Source of the DNA: Paenibacillus sp. JJ-100 | GTDB lineage: Bacteria > Bacillota > Bacilli > Paenibacillales > Paenibacillaceae | Direction of reading: 5' to 3' | Length of the DNA stretch: 64,000 bases | Assembly: GCF_948329825.1 (NCBI RefSeq) | Contig: NZ_CAOJCM010000005.1 | Coordinates: forward strand, 215,014-279,013 | Shown: positions 52,162-61,450 of the stretch, one piece after another | How the letters are laid out: each line of letters starts with the position of its first letter | How positions within the stretch are numbered: the stretch's first letter is position 1 | The notes under the pieces: model-generated | What the model was told of the DNA's origin: nothing | The model's input: only the letters and a program-made list of their open reading frames with translations | Database searches by the model: none | Position numbers and translations under genes: made by a program

Positions 52162-52357
52162 TGCTTAGACCTTCTTTCTACTGAAGTTAGCTTTTGCTTG
52201 GAACATATTATACCATGAAAGGCTTGGAAAAACCCCCATTTGTCACATCTTGTGCTTTCACAACATGGATAAAATCTGAGTGTTTGAAGAACGCTAGGAT
52301 GTAGCTTGATCTATCGGGTACAAGTGCATCATTTTAATGGAAAGGGGCTGCTTCCCT

Positions 52358-53434
52358 GTGCAACAGCACTGGATACTCCGCAACACTTACGGCTTTTGCT
52401 TCAAAATCTTACTCGCAGGCGCTCTGCTTCTCCCGTTCCTTCCTGCGGATGTTCACAGTGAGCCTGTACAAAAAAAGGATACGTTGAAAAAGGCCGCGGA
52501 ATCAAGACCGGCTGACATTTTCGCTGCACGTCGGCATTTGTATGAAAGTATTGGTCAAGTCACCCAGATTCCATGGTACAGACTAGCTGCTATCGATCAG
52601 TATGAACGGACCATCACACGAGCACATCCAAAGGATCGTAAGCATCCTGAAAGGTTAACTGGTATTTTCATGACTGCCCCGGCCTGGAGAGGCTGGCTGA
52701 ATCCGGATGAGACAGATCAGCATCCTGGTTCCATTCTATTTTTCAACGGAAAAGGTCGGGATGGATCAGGAGACGGGATAGCCGATCCTAACAACGATCT
52801 GGATGTTCTCTACAGTATGGCCTCGATCATACAACAATACGGAAGTAAACCAGAGGATTTCGGCATTGCTCTCTGGGAATATTATCATAATTCAAGAGCC
52901 GTGCAGCGAATCCAACAATTTGCTAAGTTATATGAGCATTATGACAATCTGGATCTGTTCACACACGCCTTTCCAGTCCCTTTAGGCACCAATTATTCCT
53001 ATCGCAGCACGTGGGGAACGAAGCGTAGTTGGGGCGGGTATCGCATTCATGAAGGGACCGATATTTTTGCCCCACATGGTCTGCCTGTTCGCAGCACGTG
53101 TTACGGTATTGTGGAGATTAAAGGGTGGAATCCATTTGGAGGCTGGCGTATCGGCATTCGGGATCTGAACAACCACTATCACTATTACGCTCATCTATCC
53201 GGCTTCGATAAAAGCGTTAAAGTTGGGGATGTTGTTACCCCTGGTCAGGTTGTAGGATGGGTAGGTAGCTCAGGTTATGGCAAACCAGGAACGCAGGGGA
53301 AGTTCCCCCCGCATCTTCACTACGGCATCTATAGAGATAGCGGACTACATGAATGGTCGTTTGATCCTTATCCGTTGCTTCGACATTGGGAACAAGAAGA
53401 ACGAAACCAAAAGAACAAAAAAGCAAAAAAATAA
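52358..53434 (+). CDS. lytH: M23 family endopeptidase LytH (YunA)
   Basis: This protein of about 358 residues has an N-terminal signal or anchor (KILLAGALLLPFL), then a region of about 150 residues and a C-terminal M23/LytM zinc peptidase domain. The first zinc ligands are in HEGTDIFAP and the second pair in PPHLHYGIY. LytH is the sporulation-specific L-Ala-D-Glu endopeptidase that trims spore cortex peptidoglycan; orthology is supported by the neighbours lipA, yutD and yunB. The best start is a GTG at 52358, ten bases after GAAAGGGG; the ATG at 52337 overlaps that site. Confidence 0.9.
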   Translation: MQQHWILRNTYGFCFKILLAGALLLPFLPADVHSEPVQKKDTLKKAAESRPADIFAARRHLYESIGQVTQIPWYRLAAIDQYERTITRAHPKDRKHPERLTGIFMTAPAWRGWLNPDETDQHPGSILFFNGKGRDGSGDGIADPNNDLDVLYSMASIIQQYGSKPEDFGIALWEYYHNSRAVQRIQQFAKLYEHYDNLDLFTHAFPVPLGTNYSYRSTWGTKRSWGGYRIHEGTDIFAPHGLPVRSTCYGIVEIKGWNPFGGWRIGIRDLNNHYHYYAHLSGFDKSVKVGDVVTPGQVVGWVGSSGYGKPGTQGKFPPHLHYGIYRDSGLHEWSFDPYPLLRHWEQEERNQKNKKAKK

Positions 53435-53452
53435 ATAAATAAATAAATAAAT
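53430..53452. repeat. AAAT tetranucleotide repeat
   Basis: Nearly six uninterrupted AAAT units begin at the lytH stop codon. They give TAA in all three frames. Such tracts are prone to slippage, which here could change only the non-coding tail. Confidence 0.85.
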
Positions 53453-53487
53453 CATTTGTTTCGTTTAAACTACATGTTTTGCATTAG

Positions 53488-53526
53488 AAAAAGGGAACCT
53501 CTGCAAGCGCGAGAGGTTCCTTTTTC
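53488..53526. terminator. bidirectional terminator
   Basis: GGAACCTCT pairs with AGAGGTTCC, flanked by A- and T-runs, between the convergent lytH and yunB genes. Confidence 0.9.
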
Positions 53527-53603
53527 TATGGTAATAATGTAGATCACGAATTGTTCCCAACATGCAATCGTCTACTCCTCGCATCACCTAAACGGGTCTT
53601 AAC

Positions 53604-54545
53604 CTATGGATTCCCATTCCCACCAGACTGTGAATTCCCGTTCAGATCAGGCAGGTCCGGTTCAATCTCAAGACCATTTGGCTGTGTATTGTAGTCCGGT
53701 GTTTGCAACGGAATCTGTGGCTGTGGCTGATTATTCGATGCATCCGTGCCATGACCATCATTGCCATGGGTTGCACCGTTTCCATTGTTCGTATGACCAC
53801 TGCCGCCTCCGCTAGATACGCCAGCTTGACCTGATGGCAGTGCTATAGCGGGGGCGTTACTGCCGTTACTTCCAACGGGTTTGCCCTGATTGTCATAGTA
53901 ATACATTGGCACATCACCAACAACGAGCAGATAAGAGATCGGGATCTCTGTGTCTACTGTCTCAGGTTCCATATCAAAAGGTACAACGACGGCGACTTCA
54001 GCGATAATGTGAATATACACCTCCACAAGTATCATATTAATGCCTGCATTTTGCTGACGTGTATTGAGGTCAACCTTCACCGCTCCTTGTGGCTCTATGC
54101 GAACCGGTATGCTTGGACCAAACGATGCCATGACTGGACTGCCCAGAGCCTGACCCAGCGGAATTTTTTCTTTCAACATATGCACATTCTGAAGGGTGGA
54201 TTGCACCACATTCATTGTGCTCGCCGTGATTCGCATATGCTCATTATAGTTCAGCATGAAGCCTGAAACTTTCCCCTCGGTGTCCGTTTTCCAGTCAATT
54301 AAGCCCTCCGTTGTCTTACCTTCAGCAACCTGTGCCGTAATAGCTTTGTTGATCGCCTCCGTTGCAATCTGCTTCATCCTAATCTTGGCCAGATGCATGA
54401 TCGGCGGTTTCATTTTTTTGTCTACATATGCGAACCCCTGCATCAAACAAAATGCAGATACAAGTACAACAATTAACCATACTTTGCGTTTGCCGCTAGG
54501 CGGCTTAGGCCGCCTTCTACGACTTCGCCATTTCTTTCGCATCAT
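53604..54545 (-). CDS. yunB: sporulation protein YunB
   Basis: This protein of about 313 residues has a basic N-terminus (RSRRRRPKPP), one membrane helix (VWLIVVLVSAFCLMQGFAYV) and a conserved outer domain with AINKAITAQV, FMLNYNEHM and IPLGQALGSPVM. That matches YunB, a mother-cell protein required for efficient sporulation in Bacillus. The last 90 residues are a glycine, asparagine and proline-rich low-complexity tail not present, as far as I recall, in the Bacillus protein. GGGAGGG eight bases before ATG at 54545 is preferred over an ATG at 54575 with no site. Convergent with lytH. Confidence 0.88.
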   Translation of the reverse strand: MMRKKWRSRRRRPKPPSGKRKVWLIVVLVSAFCLMQGFAYVDKKMKPPIMHLAKIRMKQIATEAINKAITAQVAEGKTTEGLIDWKTDTEGKVSGFMLNYNEHMRITASTMNVVQSTLQNVHMLKEKIPLGQALGSPVMASFGPSIPVRIEPQGAVKVDLNTRQQNAGINMILVEVYIHIIAEVAVVVPFDMEPETVDTEIPISYLLVVGDVPMYYYDNQGKPVGSNGSNAPAIALPSGQAGVSSGGGSGHTNNGNGATHGNDGHGTDASNNQPQPQIPLQTPDYNTQPNGLEIEPDLPDLNGNSQSGGNGNP

Positions 54546-54805
54546 TGGAGCGTCCCTCCCCGCGAAATGAGCCATACGTTTATATGTTATCTGTATGCGA
54601 CGTTGTCCTGAAAAAGAAGGACAATACTCGATAGGCTTGCTTGATAGGCTTCATGGGCTTAATTGGCTTGGCGATGCATAAGTGGTACGAAACAGCCGAG
54701 CGCAGTGAGGCCACGGGTATGCATCTTATGCTCGCCAAGCTCGTTGATGCATTGGAGTGGCCTGAACAGTGTTCCGCAGGATCTACACATCAGGTCACAG
54801 CAATG

Positions 54806-54862
54806 CAAAAAAACCTTCCGCCACAGCAGATAGGTTATCTGCTCAAGCGAAAGGTTTTCTTT
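54806..54862 (-). terminator. terminator of gnd
   Basis: An outer AAACCTTTCGC/GCGGAAGGTTT stem and an inner AGCAGATA/TATCTGCT stem are followed by seven T on the minus strand. The rest of 54576-54805 shows short AGGCTT direct repeats and nothing else I can name. Confidence 0.85.
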
Positions 54863-54876
54863 TTAACAAGAATAGA

Positions 54877-55770
54877 TTAGTTTTTCTCTACGGCATGTCC
54901 GCCAAATTCGTTACGCAGTGCTGCTACGACTTTACCTGTGAACGTATCTGTCTCCAGGGAACGATAACGCATCAGCAAGGACAAAGCGATAACCGGTGTA
55001 GCTGTTTGAAGATCAAACGCCGTTTCAACCGTCCAGCGGCCTTCGCCGGAAGAGTGCATTACACCTTTGATTTCATCCAGGTTAGCATCTTTGGAGAAAG
55101 CACGCTCTGTCAATTCCATCAGCCAGGAACGGATAACTGAACCGTTGTTCCATACACGCGCTACTTGTTCAAAGTCGAAGTCAAATCCGCTTTTCTCCAA
55201 TACGTCAAAGCCTTCACCAATGGAAGCCATCATACCGTACTCGATTCCGTTATGCACCATTTTCAGGAAGTGACCGCTACCTGCTTTACCAGCATACAGA
55301 TAACCGTTCTCGACGGAAGTATCTTTGAAAGCAGGCTCTACGACTGCCCAAGCTTCGGGGTCGCCACCGATCATGTAACATGCACCGTTACGCGCGCCTT
55401 CCATACCGCCGGAAGTACCTGCATCCATGTAGTGAATCCCTTGTGGTTTCAGCTCTTCATAACGACGAATGGACTCTTTATAGTGGGAGTTCCCCGCTTC
55501 GATGATGATATCCCCTTTGGACAGCAGTGGGCTAACTTCAGCCAGGACAGCATCGACAACGCTGTGAGGGACCATGATCCACAGGACACGTGGAGATTCC
55601 AGGGATTCAACCATTTCTTTGTATGAGGACACGCCTTGAGCGCCGTATTCTTTCATTTCTTTAACCGCTTCTGCATTCAGGTCAAAAGCAACTACTTCGT
55701 GTTTGTGATCGATCAGGTTTCTTCCCAGGTTCAAGCCCATTTTTCCGAGTCCGATAAGTCCAAGTTTCAT
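54877..55770 (-). CDS. gnd: 6-phosphogluconate dehydrogenase, short form
   Basis: This 297-residue enzyme has the N-terminal dinucleotide motif GLIGLGKMGLNLGRN, the substrate loop MDAGTSGGMEGARNGACYM and the catalytic lysine-asparagine region FLKMVHNGIEYGM. Its length matches the short, often NAD-preferring Gnd group rather than the 470-residue form. It oxidatively decarboxylates 6-phosphogluconate to ribulose 5-phosphate. CAGGAGG places the start at 55770; the longer frame to 55890 runs into the dispersed repeat. It lies downstream of zwf on the same strand, separated by 367 bp. Confidence 0.93.
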   Translation of the reverse strand: MKLGLIGLGKMGLNLGRNLIDHKHEVVAFDLNAEAVKEMKEYGAQGVSSYKEMVESLESPRVLWIMVPHSVVDAVLAEVSPLLSKGDIIIEAGNSHYKESIRRYEELKPQGIHYMDAGTSGGMEGARNGACYMIGGDPEAWAVVEPAFKDTSVENGYLYAGKAGSGHFLKMVHNGIEYGMMASIGEGFDVLEKSGFDFDFEQVARVWNNGSVIRSWLMELTERAFSKDANLDEIKGVMHSSGEGRWTVETAFDLQTATPVIALSLLMRYRSLETDTFTGKVVAALRNEFGGHAVEKN

Positions 55771-55861
55771 TATGAAATCCTCCTGTTTGTGCAAATGTTT
55801 AGTATTCAAATTGTTCAATGAAAGCAGTTCCTGGCCAAGCAGCGAATTCCCGTTTCGGTTA

Positions 55862-55979
55862 CGAATCGTTCCTTCGAGCGCTGTTATCACAGTTTTTTTG
55901 ATCTCCCTTTGACAAGGGGAAAATCCGGTGATAAAGGCGCACGCTTCGCTTCTTCGGAATCGATTTCGCCTCCTCCACT
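55862..55979. repeat. diverged copy of the repeat found at 1-480
   Basis: About 118 bp align with the unit core: TCGTTCCTTCGAGCGCTG, a hairpin with stem TTATCAC/GTGATAA (55884-55934), then ACGCTTCGCTTCT and CGCCTCCTCCAC. The stem keeps pairing despite base changes relative to the copies at 1-444. It lies between zwf and gnd. The remainder of the 55771-56137 gap also holds a 10-bp hairpin CCTTCTGGCT/AGCCGGAAGG at 56042-56066, without a T-run. Confidence 0.85.
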
Positions 55980-56137
55980 CTCTTTGCTGTCAAACGAAAT
56001 ACTTTAAAATGAACAACTATCTATATATAAAATGTTTGCGCCCTTCTGGCTGGAAGAGCCGGAAGGTCTTATGCAAAATTGGAACGGTATATTTAGAAAA
56101 TAACATTCGATTCGAATTAGTTGAGGAATGCTCCCTC

Positions 56138-57592
56138 TTACCACCAACGGAATCCATTCTCCGAAGTTAAGCGATCTGCTGATTCTGGTCCGTTTGAACC
56201 TGCGCTGTACGTATCCAGTGGGATCGTGCCTGCCGCAAATGCTTCCTGAATCGGCTGTACCCATTGCCATGCCAGCTCAACCTCGTCCCAATGTGCGAAG
56301 AAGGTAGAATCTCCACGCATCGCGTCAAAGATCAGGTTCTCATACGCTTCAGGAACGTTACGCTCTCCTGAGTTAAACGTCATATGCATTGGTTCCACTT
56401 CACCATGGTTCAGCGGATTCTTCGCATTTAGTTGTAGGGAGATGCTTTCGCCAGGGCCGATCTCTAGTGTCAGCAGGTTTGGAGCCATCGTGTTATCGGA
56501 TTCTTGACCTGTTTTAAGCGGGCTTTTGAATTCGATGACGATTCGGGTCGATTTCTCAGCCATACGTTTGCCTGTACGGATATAAAATGGAACCTCACTC
56601 CAGAATGGATCATCCAGCCACAGTCTTGCGGCTACATAGGTCTCATTCTGTGAACCTGCCGGAATGCCAGGCTCGTCCAAATAACCTACAACTGTGGAGC
56701 CTTGAAGCTCACCAGCACCATATTGGGCACGAACAACTTCAGATGCCACATTCTCTTTAGTTAAAGGCCGCAATGACTCTGCGATTTTCTTCTTTTTATA
56801 TTGAATCTCCTGCGGTGTGCAACGTTTCGGCAGATGCAATGCAATCATCATCAGCATTTGCAACATATGGTTTTGGAACATGTCTCGAAGTGCTCCACTC
56901 TGGTCATAATAGGCAGCACGTTCTTCGACACCTACAGTTTCACTCGCTGTGATCTGTACGTTAGCAATATACTGGTTAGACCAGAGAGCCTGAATGACCG
57001 GATTAGCATACGTCAGCGTTTCAATATTCTGTACCATGGGTTTGCCAAGGAAGTGGTCAATGCGATAAATTTCTTCTTCCGCAAACGTATTACTCAGCTT
57101 CTCATTCAGTTCACGCGCAGATTGCAAATCGTGTCCAAATGGTTTTTCGATGATCAGTTTCTTCCAGCCCTTGGTGTTACCCAAGCCGCTTTCTTGAATA
57201 TTCAATGCGATTGGCTCAAAAAATTCAGGTGCAACTGACATGTAGAACATCCGGTTTTCCGGAATATTCAGCTCTTGTTCACGTTGTTGTACCAATTGAA
57301 GCAATCGCGTATAATCCTCAAGTTTGGTATTGTTCAGTGAGCAGTAACGGAATGCTCCGATAAAATCACGTACTTGTGACACTTCCTCCGGCTTTTGACG
57401 GGAGAATTCATGCAGTGACTTTTCGACATTTGCCTGAAAGTCTGCATCCGACAGTTCACGACGTCCCAGACCGATTACGGAGAACGCCTTTGGCATTTTC
57501 TGATCTACGTACAGATTGTATAATGCAGGGTAAATTTTACGTTTGGCTAAATCGCCTGTTGCCCCGAACAGGACAAATGTCATTGCATCCAT
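56138..57592 (-). CDS. zwf: glucose-6-phosphate 1-dehydrogenase
   Basis: This 484-residue enzyme has the NADP-binding GATGDLAKRKIYPAL at the N-terminus, the substrate-binding RIDHFLGKPMVQN with its catalytic-type histidine, and EKPFGHDL. It performs the first step of the oxidative pentose phosphate pathway, making NADPH. AGGAGG seven bases upstream sets the ATG at 57592; the frame itself continues to 57712 without support. It precedes gnd on the same strand, so the first and third steps of the pathway are neighbours; the lactonase is not seen here. Confidence 0.96.
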   Translation of the reverse strand: MDAMTFVLFGATGDLAKRKIYPALYNLYVDQKMPKAFSVIGLGRRELSDADFQANVEKSLHEFSRQKPEEVSQVRDFIGAFRYCSLNNTKLEDYTRLLQLVQQREQELNIPENRMFYMSVAPEFFEPIALNIQESGLGNTKGWKKLIIEKPFGHDLQSARELNEKLSNTFAEEEIYRIDHFLGKPMVQNIETLTYANPVIQALWSNQYIANVQITASETVGVEERAAYYDQSGALRDMFQNHMLQMLMMIALHLPKRCTPQEIQYKKKKIAESLRPLTKENVASEVVRAQYGAGELQGSTVVGYLDEPGIPAGSQNETYVAARLWLDDPFWSEVPFYIRTGKRMAEKSTRIVIEFKSPLKTGQESDNTMAPNLLTLEIGPGESISLQLNAKNPLNHGEVEPMHMTFNSGERNVPEAYENLIFDAMRGDSTFFAHWDEVELAWQWVQPIQEAFAAGTIPLDTYSAGSNGPESADRLTSENGFRWW

Positions 57593-58009
57593 TGGAGTGC
57601 CTCCTATTGATCTGTGCATTATAGTATATGATGTTTCAAAATGTTCGAACCCAAGCATAACAAAAGACGGAATAAGTGGGCATGGTGCCCTATCCGCCTC
57701 CGCTATAAGCAATACCAGAATCCAATCATTTCAACATTCCTTCTCTCTACAATCTCAAGCAACTTTAAAAGGTTATTATTTGTAACCAATTTAATTGACG
57801 TAACCCATATTACACCTGTCGTCACAATTCGTCAACATCCTTGTCGAAACTGTGAAACCCTTTGTTTATAGGGCTTTTATTGAATGTTAACGCTTTATGT
57901 GGTAAGTTTATTAGCAATTGGAATGTGATATTGTATACATATGGGCTGTGGACAATATGGTTACAATAAGTATACTAAGTATAAGATACTAAACTAAAGG
58001 AGTACGGTT
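57593..58009. promoter_or_regulatory. divergent zwf/hxlR region with promoter and repeated AAGTATA sites
   Basis: A plus-strand sigma-A-like promoter is visible: TGGACA at 57949-57954, 16 bases, TATACT at 57971-57976. AAGTATA-type motifs repeat one helical turn apart at about 57968-57984, overlapping and following the -10 box. They are candidate sites for autoregulation by the HxlR protein encoded downstream. The zwf half of the gap shows nothing I can name. Confidence 0.5.
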
Positions 58010-58330
58010 ATGAACGATGATGAGAATGCCAAACAACTATGCGAAAAAGTGGAACAATCTTATCAGATCATTGGTCGAAAATGGGTGGCTCTAATTATCC
58101 ATGCTTTGATGGAGGAACCCAAACGCTTCAGTGAAATTCATACTTATATTCCCGATTTGAGCAAACGTGTGTTGAATGAGCGTATGAAGGAACTGGAGGA
58201 GGAAGGACTGGTTGTACGCCATGTAGTCACCGAACGTCCCGTCCGGACTGAATATATGTTGTCCCGCAAAGGAACCGAGCTGGGACGAGCGTTAAGTGCT
58301 GTCGAGCGTTGGGCGGAGAAGTGGCTGTAG
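58010..58330 (+). CDS. HxlR-family transcriptional regulator
   Basis: This 106-residue winged-helix protein fits the HxlR family: IGRKWVALIIHALMEEPKRFSEI, LSKRVLNERMKELEEEGLV and the wing RPVRTEYMLSRKG. Members such as YodB and HypR sense electrophiles or disulfide stress, usually through an N-terminal cysteine; here there is a cysteine at about residue 11 (QLCEKVE), which fits. ATG follows AAAGGAG. It is divergent from zwf, but whether it controls zwf, itself or a distant gene is open. Confidence 0.9.
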   Translation: MNDDENAKQLCEKVEQSYQIIGRKWVALIIHALMEEPKRFSEIHTYIPDLSKRVLNERMKELEEEGLVVRHVVTERPVRTEYMLSRKGTELGRALSAVERWAEKWL

Positions 58331-58501
58331 ACGGTTTACATCAAGCAGTATGAGCGAACCCAGACATTTCATTCTCATGCTCTACCGCTGCCCAGCAAAC
58401 CGCAGCAATCGATCAGCGATTTTATCCCGATATTATACTATTATGAGTCAGCCTTCTGTCAGACTACGGTTTCCGTATCTGGTTATATTGTAAAGTAAGA
58501 C

Positions 58502-58536
58502 AAAAAAACGAAGGGAATTCATCCCTCCGTTTTTAT
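58502..58536 (-). terminator. terminator of the SLH-protein gene
   Basis: AAAACGGAGGGA pairs with TCCCTTCGTTTT on the minus strand, followed by seven T, just after the stop at 58550. Confidence 0.85.
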
Positions 58537-58549
58537 TGAAACCCCTCAA

Positions 58550-61015
58550 CTATTTCAAAGTTACATAAATGGTGTATCCACTATTCATATAGAATCTGTA
58601 TTTTCCTGGCTGTAAATCCTTCGTGTCAAATTCAAAAACTTTTCCTTCAACATCTTGAGGGATTTGCAATTTCATTCCATGACCATCCGTGACTTCTTTT
58701 TCGAAATCTGCCAATGTACCATACGTATCTTCGTAAACAAAGTAAACGGTATGACCACCATGGTCTAAAGTAAATTTAATTACAGATCCAACCGGCTTCT
58801 CAATTCTCCATTGCGTTGGATGATCTACAAAGACAGGTCGTGTATATGAAACAAATTTAGTCGAGGTAAACACTTGATTTTTATACACGCTATCCGTAGT
58901 AGAGACTGCCCCTTCTAATAGCTTAAAATAAGTGCTTTTTCCCAAGACTGCCTTTTGAGGATTAATTTCTATTGAATTGTTTCTAATGGAGACCTTATCC
59001 TCAGGATCAAGTGGGACAAAATTTGGAGTCTGAGACCCTGTAGAAACCAGAATATAATCTTTTAATTTTCCCAGTTCAGACTCCATAATCATACGATTGA
59101 AACTAATGGAATATGATTCCTGAGCGTCAACCCAGCTTCCTCTCATACTTGTTCCATTCTGTACCAGAGGTTTATCGGAACCGTCCATCACACTGACATA
59201 TTTCACTTCAGAACTCTTATTCATTGAATCAAGAGCAATAATTCGGATGGACCCATACTTCTTGATTATCTCAGCTGTAGGAATTTCCGTTCTTTCATTT
59301 GCTGTAATGGGAAGTTTTATAGCTGCCCCAGCGTTCACAGCCTCTTCGAGAAGGATGAGATTTTTTCCATCCAAATTTTGATTAGTTGCATAGACATTCC
59401 CGCTTCGAGGGCTGTATACATATACTGATTCCGTTACAGTGATTGCTTCTTGCTCTGCACCTAACAGGAAGAAAGTACCCCCTTCATAACTGCCATACTG
59501 ACCGCTCGGTGATGGTGTAGAACCACCATTTCCTGGATTCGGGCTTCCTGTGTTTGGACTTTCTGGAATTATGTTGTCAGAACCCCCAGTTGAACCTGAA
59601 GAGGATCCAGCACCTCCAGAGGTTACATTATTTGAAGTAGGAATCGAAGTTACAGGTTTGCTTGTACCATCAATTTGTACTGTTGTATCTGAGGGCACTG
59701 AAGAGCCTAGAATCACTTTGTTTGGTGCCTTTTCCATAGTCACACCCACAGCGTTAACTGTAGCTTGCTCCACGGTTCCTGCCCCAAACATTTTAACAGC
59801 TGCATTGAGAATCGCTGCTATTACTTTGGCTTCTTTGCTAATCTCCACTTCAGTTCCTTCTGCAGAATCAGCAACATTCAGTTGATTGACTGTGCCAGAA
59901 GGTACTTGAATATTAATGCTTTTTGCTTCTACATCTACCGTATCAAAATTCCCTTTAAGGTATACTCTAGATTTCTCCGGAAGAGCCTCTGAGAGTTTGA
60001 TTTTGTCAATTTTTGCATTTCCGTTCGACTCAATGTTTGCGGAAGTCTGGATTGTCATCTCATGTACTTCGGTCTTGCCTGTTGCCACCAGACGAACTGT
60101 ACCATCCTTTTTGTTCACTATAACTGTAAGCAAAACAGAATCTTCTAGATGTACACTGTTCTCCCCACCACCGTAGACGTATGTTTTCCCTTGAACGGTT
60201 ACGTTTTTGAGGAATACATCGCCTTGACCAACGGCTTTGCTGATAATCAGATCACCCGTAATATTCATATTCTGAAGGGTTACACCCGCAGTTCCAATGA
60301 CTACATTTCCTTGAATCTCTTCTTGTTTGTCTGTTGAACCATACTCGCCTTCTTGTCCATACCAGCTGCCATATGTACTAAAAGCTCTATCTAAAATCTG
60401 CACTGCTTCAGCTCTGGTAACTGCATTCTTTGGTTTGAAACTGCCATTACTATACCCTACGACAATCTGCTTCTCAGCAGCTGCACTTACAGCCTCTATA
60501 CTCCAGTCTTGAATTTCCTTCTGATCTGTAAAACGTGTCTCTCCACTGCTCTTAAGGTTTAAAATCCGTGATACAACTGCTGCTGCTTCCTGCCTTGTCA
60601 GGGTAGCATTGGGATGGAATGAGCCGTCCATGTATCCTTGAATATATCCAGCTTGAACTCCCTTGGCTATATCTTGAGCATACCAATCCGATTCAGACAC
60701 ATCTGTAAAAGTGGATTGACTCGCTTGTTCGTATTGGAAAATACGATTAATCATGGCTGCCCATTCAGCCCGTGTGATCTCTCCCTTAGGCAGGAACAGA
60801 TCTTGTTGATTCCCTTGCACAATACCTCGGCTAGCCCATTTCTCAACCACTTCCTGAGCCCAATTCCCTTTCAGATCCTCAAACGTTTTAGCCGTAACAC
60901 TTGGTTTCCCAGTGTTCTCACGTGCTGCATCGGTTACGGATTCGGCCTGTACTACCGTGCCCATGCTGCCAAATAACAAAGCTCCTGATAAAAATAAACT
61001 TCCCCACTTCTTCAC
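58550..61015 (-). CDS. SLH-domain surface protein with predicted beta-helix
   Basis: This 821-residue secreted protein has a signal peptide (about 1-24, ending VQA) and three SLH domains at about 42-220, recognisable by WAQEVVEKWASRGIVQG, YAQDIAKGVQAGYIQGYMDG and SIEAVSAAAEKQIVVGYSNG. These anchor it to pyruvylated cell-wall polymer. A valine/asparagine-rich region (about 235-440) with GNVVIG and ITGDLIISKA looks like a parallel beta-helix. A Gly/Ser/Pro linker (about 465-510) leads to a C-terminal region of about 310 residues I do not recognise. The start is GTG after AGGAGGGG. Monocistronic. Confidence 0.85.
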   Translation of the reverse strand: MKKWGSLFLSGALLFGSMGTVVQAESVTDAARENTGKPSVTAKTFEDLKGNWAQEVVEKWASRGIVQGNQQDLFLPKGEITRAEWAAMINRIFQYEQASQSTFTDVSESDWYAQDIAKGVQAGYIQGYMDGSFHPNATLTRQEAAAVVSRILNLKSSGETRFTDQKEIQDWSIEAVSAAAEKQIVVGYSNGSFKPKNAVTRAEAVQILDRAFSTYGSWYGQEGEYGSTDKQEEIQGNVVIGTAGVTLQNMNITGDLIISKAVGQGDVFLKNVTVQGKTYVYGGGENSVHLEDSVLLTVIVNKKDGTVRLVATGKTEVHEMTIQTSANIESNGNAKIDKIKLSEALPEKSRVYLKGNFDTVDVEAKSINIQVPSGTVNQLNVADSAEGTEVEISKEAKVIAAILNAAVKMFGAGTVEQATVNAVGVTMEKAPNKVILGSSVPSDTTVQIDGTSKPVTSIPTSNNVTSGGAGSSSGSTGGSDNIIPESPNTGSPNPGNGGSTPSPSGQYGSYEGGTFFLLGAEQEAITVTESVYVYSPRSGNVYATNQNLDGKNLILLEEAVNAGAAIKLPITANERTEIPTAEIIKKYGSIRIIALDSMNKSSEVKYVSVMDGSDKPLVQNGTSMRGSWVDAQESYSISFNRMIMESELGKLKDYILVSTGSQTPNFVPLDPEDKVSIRNNSIEINPQKAVLGKSTYFKLLEGAVSTTDSVYKNQVFTSTKFVSYTRPVFVDHPTQWRIEKPVGSVIKFTLDHGGHTVYFVYEDTYGTLADFEKEVTDGHGMKLQIPQDVEGKVFEFDTKDLQPGKYRFYMNSGYTIYVTLK

Positions 61016-61450
61016 GATACTCTTTCCCCTCCTGTGTTTTTAATCCTAAAGTCCTAATACTTTAGTTCTACTACCGTAAAAATAGTATCATATAAACACT
61101 AAACTAACAATATTCTCATCCATTTGAATTTTCTCTTTTGGACCCCATATTTCCCCTTCTATTGTTCTAAAAGCATATGGTTATACAGGATCCCAGACTC
61201 AAAACTTGCCACAAGGACCTCAGAGGAGCAATTGATGCTAGACTTCTCTACCTAATGCTCTATCCGCTTCTCTTTGAAGTTCTGTCGTTCTCGGCCCCAT
61301 ATATACGAAGAACTCTATTGTTTTTGGCGTATAACCTCGATATAAAAAACCACTGTATCTCTGGATACAGTGGCCTCTTAATGCATGTTCAACTTCTTGT
61401 TTCATGTTAATTTCGCGCGTTACTTCAAAACCTGTCAATCATTCTCCTGA
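61016..61450. other. intergenic region with terminator and unexplained sequence
   Basis: The 435-bp gap holds, at 61344-61373, a perfect CCACTGTATC/GATACAGTGG terminator with six T on the minus strand, ending the oxidoreductase gene. A minus-strand frame of 66 codons at 61238-61438 passes through this terminator and is probably not a gene. The part from 61140 to 61260 is unexplained. The SLH gene's promoter should lie just after 61016. Confidence 0.6.

Noticed and set aside
54641..54880. 79-codon plus-strand ORF between yunB and gnd
   Set aside because: It reads through both arms of the gnd terminator, has no good ribosome site and resembles nothing known.
55771..55890. N-terminal extension of gnd
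   Set aside because: It lies in the dispersed repeat and before a clear CAGGAGG site at the internal ATG.
56042..56066. 10-bp hairpin downstream of zwf
   Set aside because: The stem is good, but there is no T-run on either strand, so I did not call it a terminator.
61238..61438. 66-codon minus-strand ORF after the Gfo/Idh/MocA gene
   Set aside because: Although a CAGGAGAATGA site precedes a TTG, the frame runs straight through a strong terminator hairpin, so it is unlikely to be transcribed whole.
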